From a virus: a stretch of DNA of 32,500 nt. The position numbers were made by a program, and so were the translations under genes. Shown here piece by piece: positions 31,441 through 32,500 of the stretch (position 1 is the stretch's first letter; each line of letters begins with the position of its first letter). The notes below the pieces were generated by a model, which ran no database searches, was not told where the DNA came from, and saw nothing but the letters and a program-made list of their open reading frames with translations. The DNA lies in IMG/VR virus record IMGVR_UViG_3300046538_000295, positions 1-32,500 of that record. The stretch is one strand, 5' to 3'.

Positions 31441-31462
31441 TCACCTAGCCCAAGAGACTGGC

Positions 31463-32500
31463 CTAGTCAGCTGAGTTGAACACTGCCATGGCTTTACTCG
31501 CTACCTCGCTAGGCAACGAGTGCAGGTAAACCATCGTGCTGCTGATCTGCTTGTGGCCTAAGAACTTCTGAACCATGGTGATGTCCATGCCCGCCCGCAA
31601 AAGACGCGTAGCGGTCGTATGCCTGAACGTATGACTGGTGATCTTGCCGCCGTCGTCAGTTATGCCTGCACGTTTCACCGCGTCTCTTACCCACGTCGAT
31701 AGACCATTTTTCTCGCCGCATTTAAGCGGGAATACAAAGTTGTTCGTTCGTGTCAGGTAGCGACGTTCCATGACGGCCCGTAATGCGTTGGACATCAGGG
31801 CCAATGTGTCGTTGCCATTTTTTAGCCGCCTGACGAGGATCGTGTTTTGTTCAAAGTTGATGTCCGACCACTGCAAGTTGCTTGCCTCGGTGATGCGCGC
31901 AGCTAAGTGCGACAGACAAACGATTAGATCGTGGTTGTCTTGGCGATGCCCATCGACCTTTGCGCACTTGCCGGGATACTTGGTATGCGGAGAAAGCTGG
32001 GCAAGGATTGCGGCTTCCTCGTCGAGTGTGATCACTCGGAAGCGGGTAAGGGCTGGCTTGATACGATCTAACTTAGGTCCGGGAGATAGGCGTTTGTCAA
32101 CGCAGTAGTTGACGAGCGCATTCCAGTAGGTGATGAAGATTGACACGGTGTTTGTCGCTCGACCAAGCGTGATCATGTGATGTACAGCGGCTTGCACCTG
32201 GTGCTTTTGGATCGACTTCATCGGCCTGTCTCGCAATAGCTCTTTCCAGCGGCGCATGTGCAGTTCCGCCACGCCGTAACCTTTTGTGTGCTTGCGGATT
32301 GCTAGAAAGCCGTCGATTGCTTCATACAGCGTCACCGGCCGTTCGCCCAAGACCTTGATTTGCTGGACGGCTTCATGGTCCCACTTACGAGCGATCTTAG
32401 TCGCTAGTGCCTTGTCGGCCGTTTTTGTCGAGCGCTGTAGCATTACGCCATCGACCATTTTGCGCCATTGCCAAATGCCGTTGCGCTGAGTGATTGCCAT
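31463..32500 (-). CDS. int: Tyrosine recombinase / phage integrase
   Basis: The product has 345 residues. The ATG is at the last bases of the window (complement of 32498-32500), so the true start could lie further right. The catalytic set is complete: R202 in AARITEA, K227 in RRLKNGN, H290 and R293 in SHTFRHTTATRL, H316 in FLGHKQ, and nucleophile Y325 in TMVYLH. The N-terminal half has an arm-type and SAM-like core-binding region. It catalyses site-specific integration and excision. Its 3' end faces the kinase remnants, where an attachment site could lie. Confidence 0.92.
   Translation of the reverse strand: MAITQRNGIWQWRKMVDGVMLQRSTKTADKALATKIARKWDHEAVQQIKVLGERPVTLYEAIDGFLAIRKHTKGYGVAELHMRRWKELLRDRPMKSIQKHQVQAAVHHMITLGRATNTVSIFITYWNALVNYCVDKRLSPGPKLDRIKPALTRFRVITLDEEAAILAQLSPHTKYPGKCAKVDGHRQDNHDLIVCLSHLAARITEASNLQWSDINFEQNTILVRRLKNGNDTLALMSNALRAVMERRYLTRTNNFVFPLKCGEKNGLSTWVRDAVKRAGITDDGGKITSHTFRHTTATRLLRAGMDITMVQKFLGHKQISSTMVYLHSLPSEVASKAMAVFNSAD

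Overview
This window is mostly a temperate short-tailed (podovirus-type) prophage in a betaproteobacterial chromosome, most likely Burkholderiales and perhaps Oxalobacteraceae. The host call rests on the H-NS-like protein of the Burkholderiales type, the small GWRYALAYL family proteins, and a DUF3606 protein. No rRNA, tRNA or other taxonomic marker is present, so the host is inferred.

Layout. Positions 1-3567 hold small or unknown genes and leftward accessory genes: a HEPN-like protein, an H-NS family xenogeneic silencer and a basic protein. Positions 3619-23533 are one continuous rightward late module: small and large terminase, portal with C-terminal coiled coil, zinc-ribbon protein, scaffold candidate, major capsid protein, head-tail adaptor, nozzle-like protein, GNAT-like protein, three ejection or internal virion proteins (one with an N-terminal lytic transglycosylase domain), a PP-loop Fe-S protein embedded among them, tail fibre with an intramolecular chaperone domain, a second tail protein, and two small holin-like membrane proteins. 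Starts and stops often overlap (ATGA, TAATG). TAAATAG heptamers recur in the few gaps and may mark late transcription signals. A hairpin terminator ends the module at 23555, facing a small leftward gene.

Positions 23864-25249 hold no convincing gene but are dense in hairpins and repeated AGCGA motifs, and a strong terminator lies at 24838. This is the best candidate for something new: a large structured phage RNA. To its right (25288-27357) lie three unrecognised genes with unusual control DNA: two 19-bp palindromes of one family, paired KpnI-type palindromes 21 bp apart, and a nested hairpin that buries the ribosome binding site of the 298-aa gene.

Positions 27477-31460 look like chromosomal or island material: a soluble histidine kinase, a set of very small genes with good ribosome binding sites, and remnants of two more histidine kinase genes. 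A tyrosine recombinase gene read leftward (31463-32500) closes the window. It may be the prophage integrase or belong to a neighbouring element. No repressor, replication gene or dedicated endolysin is visible here; these could lie left of position 1.
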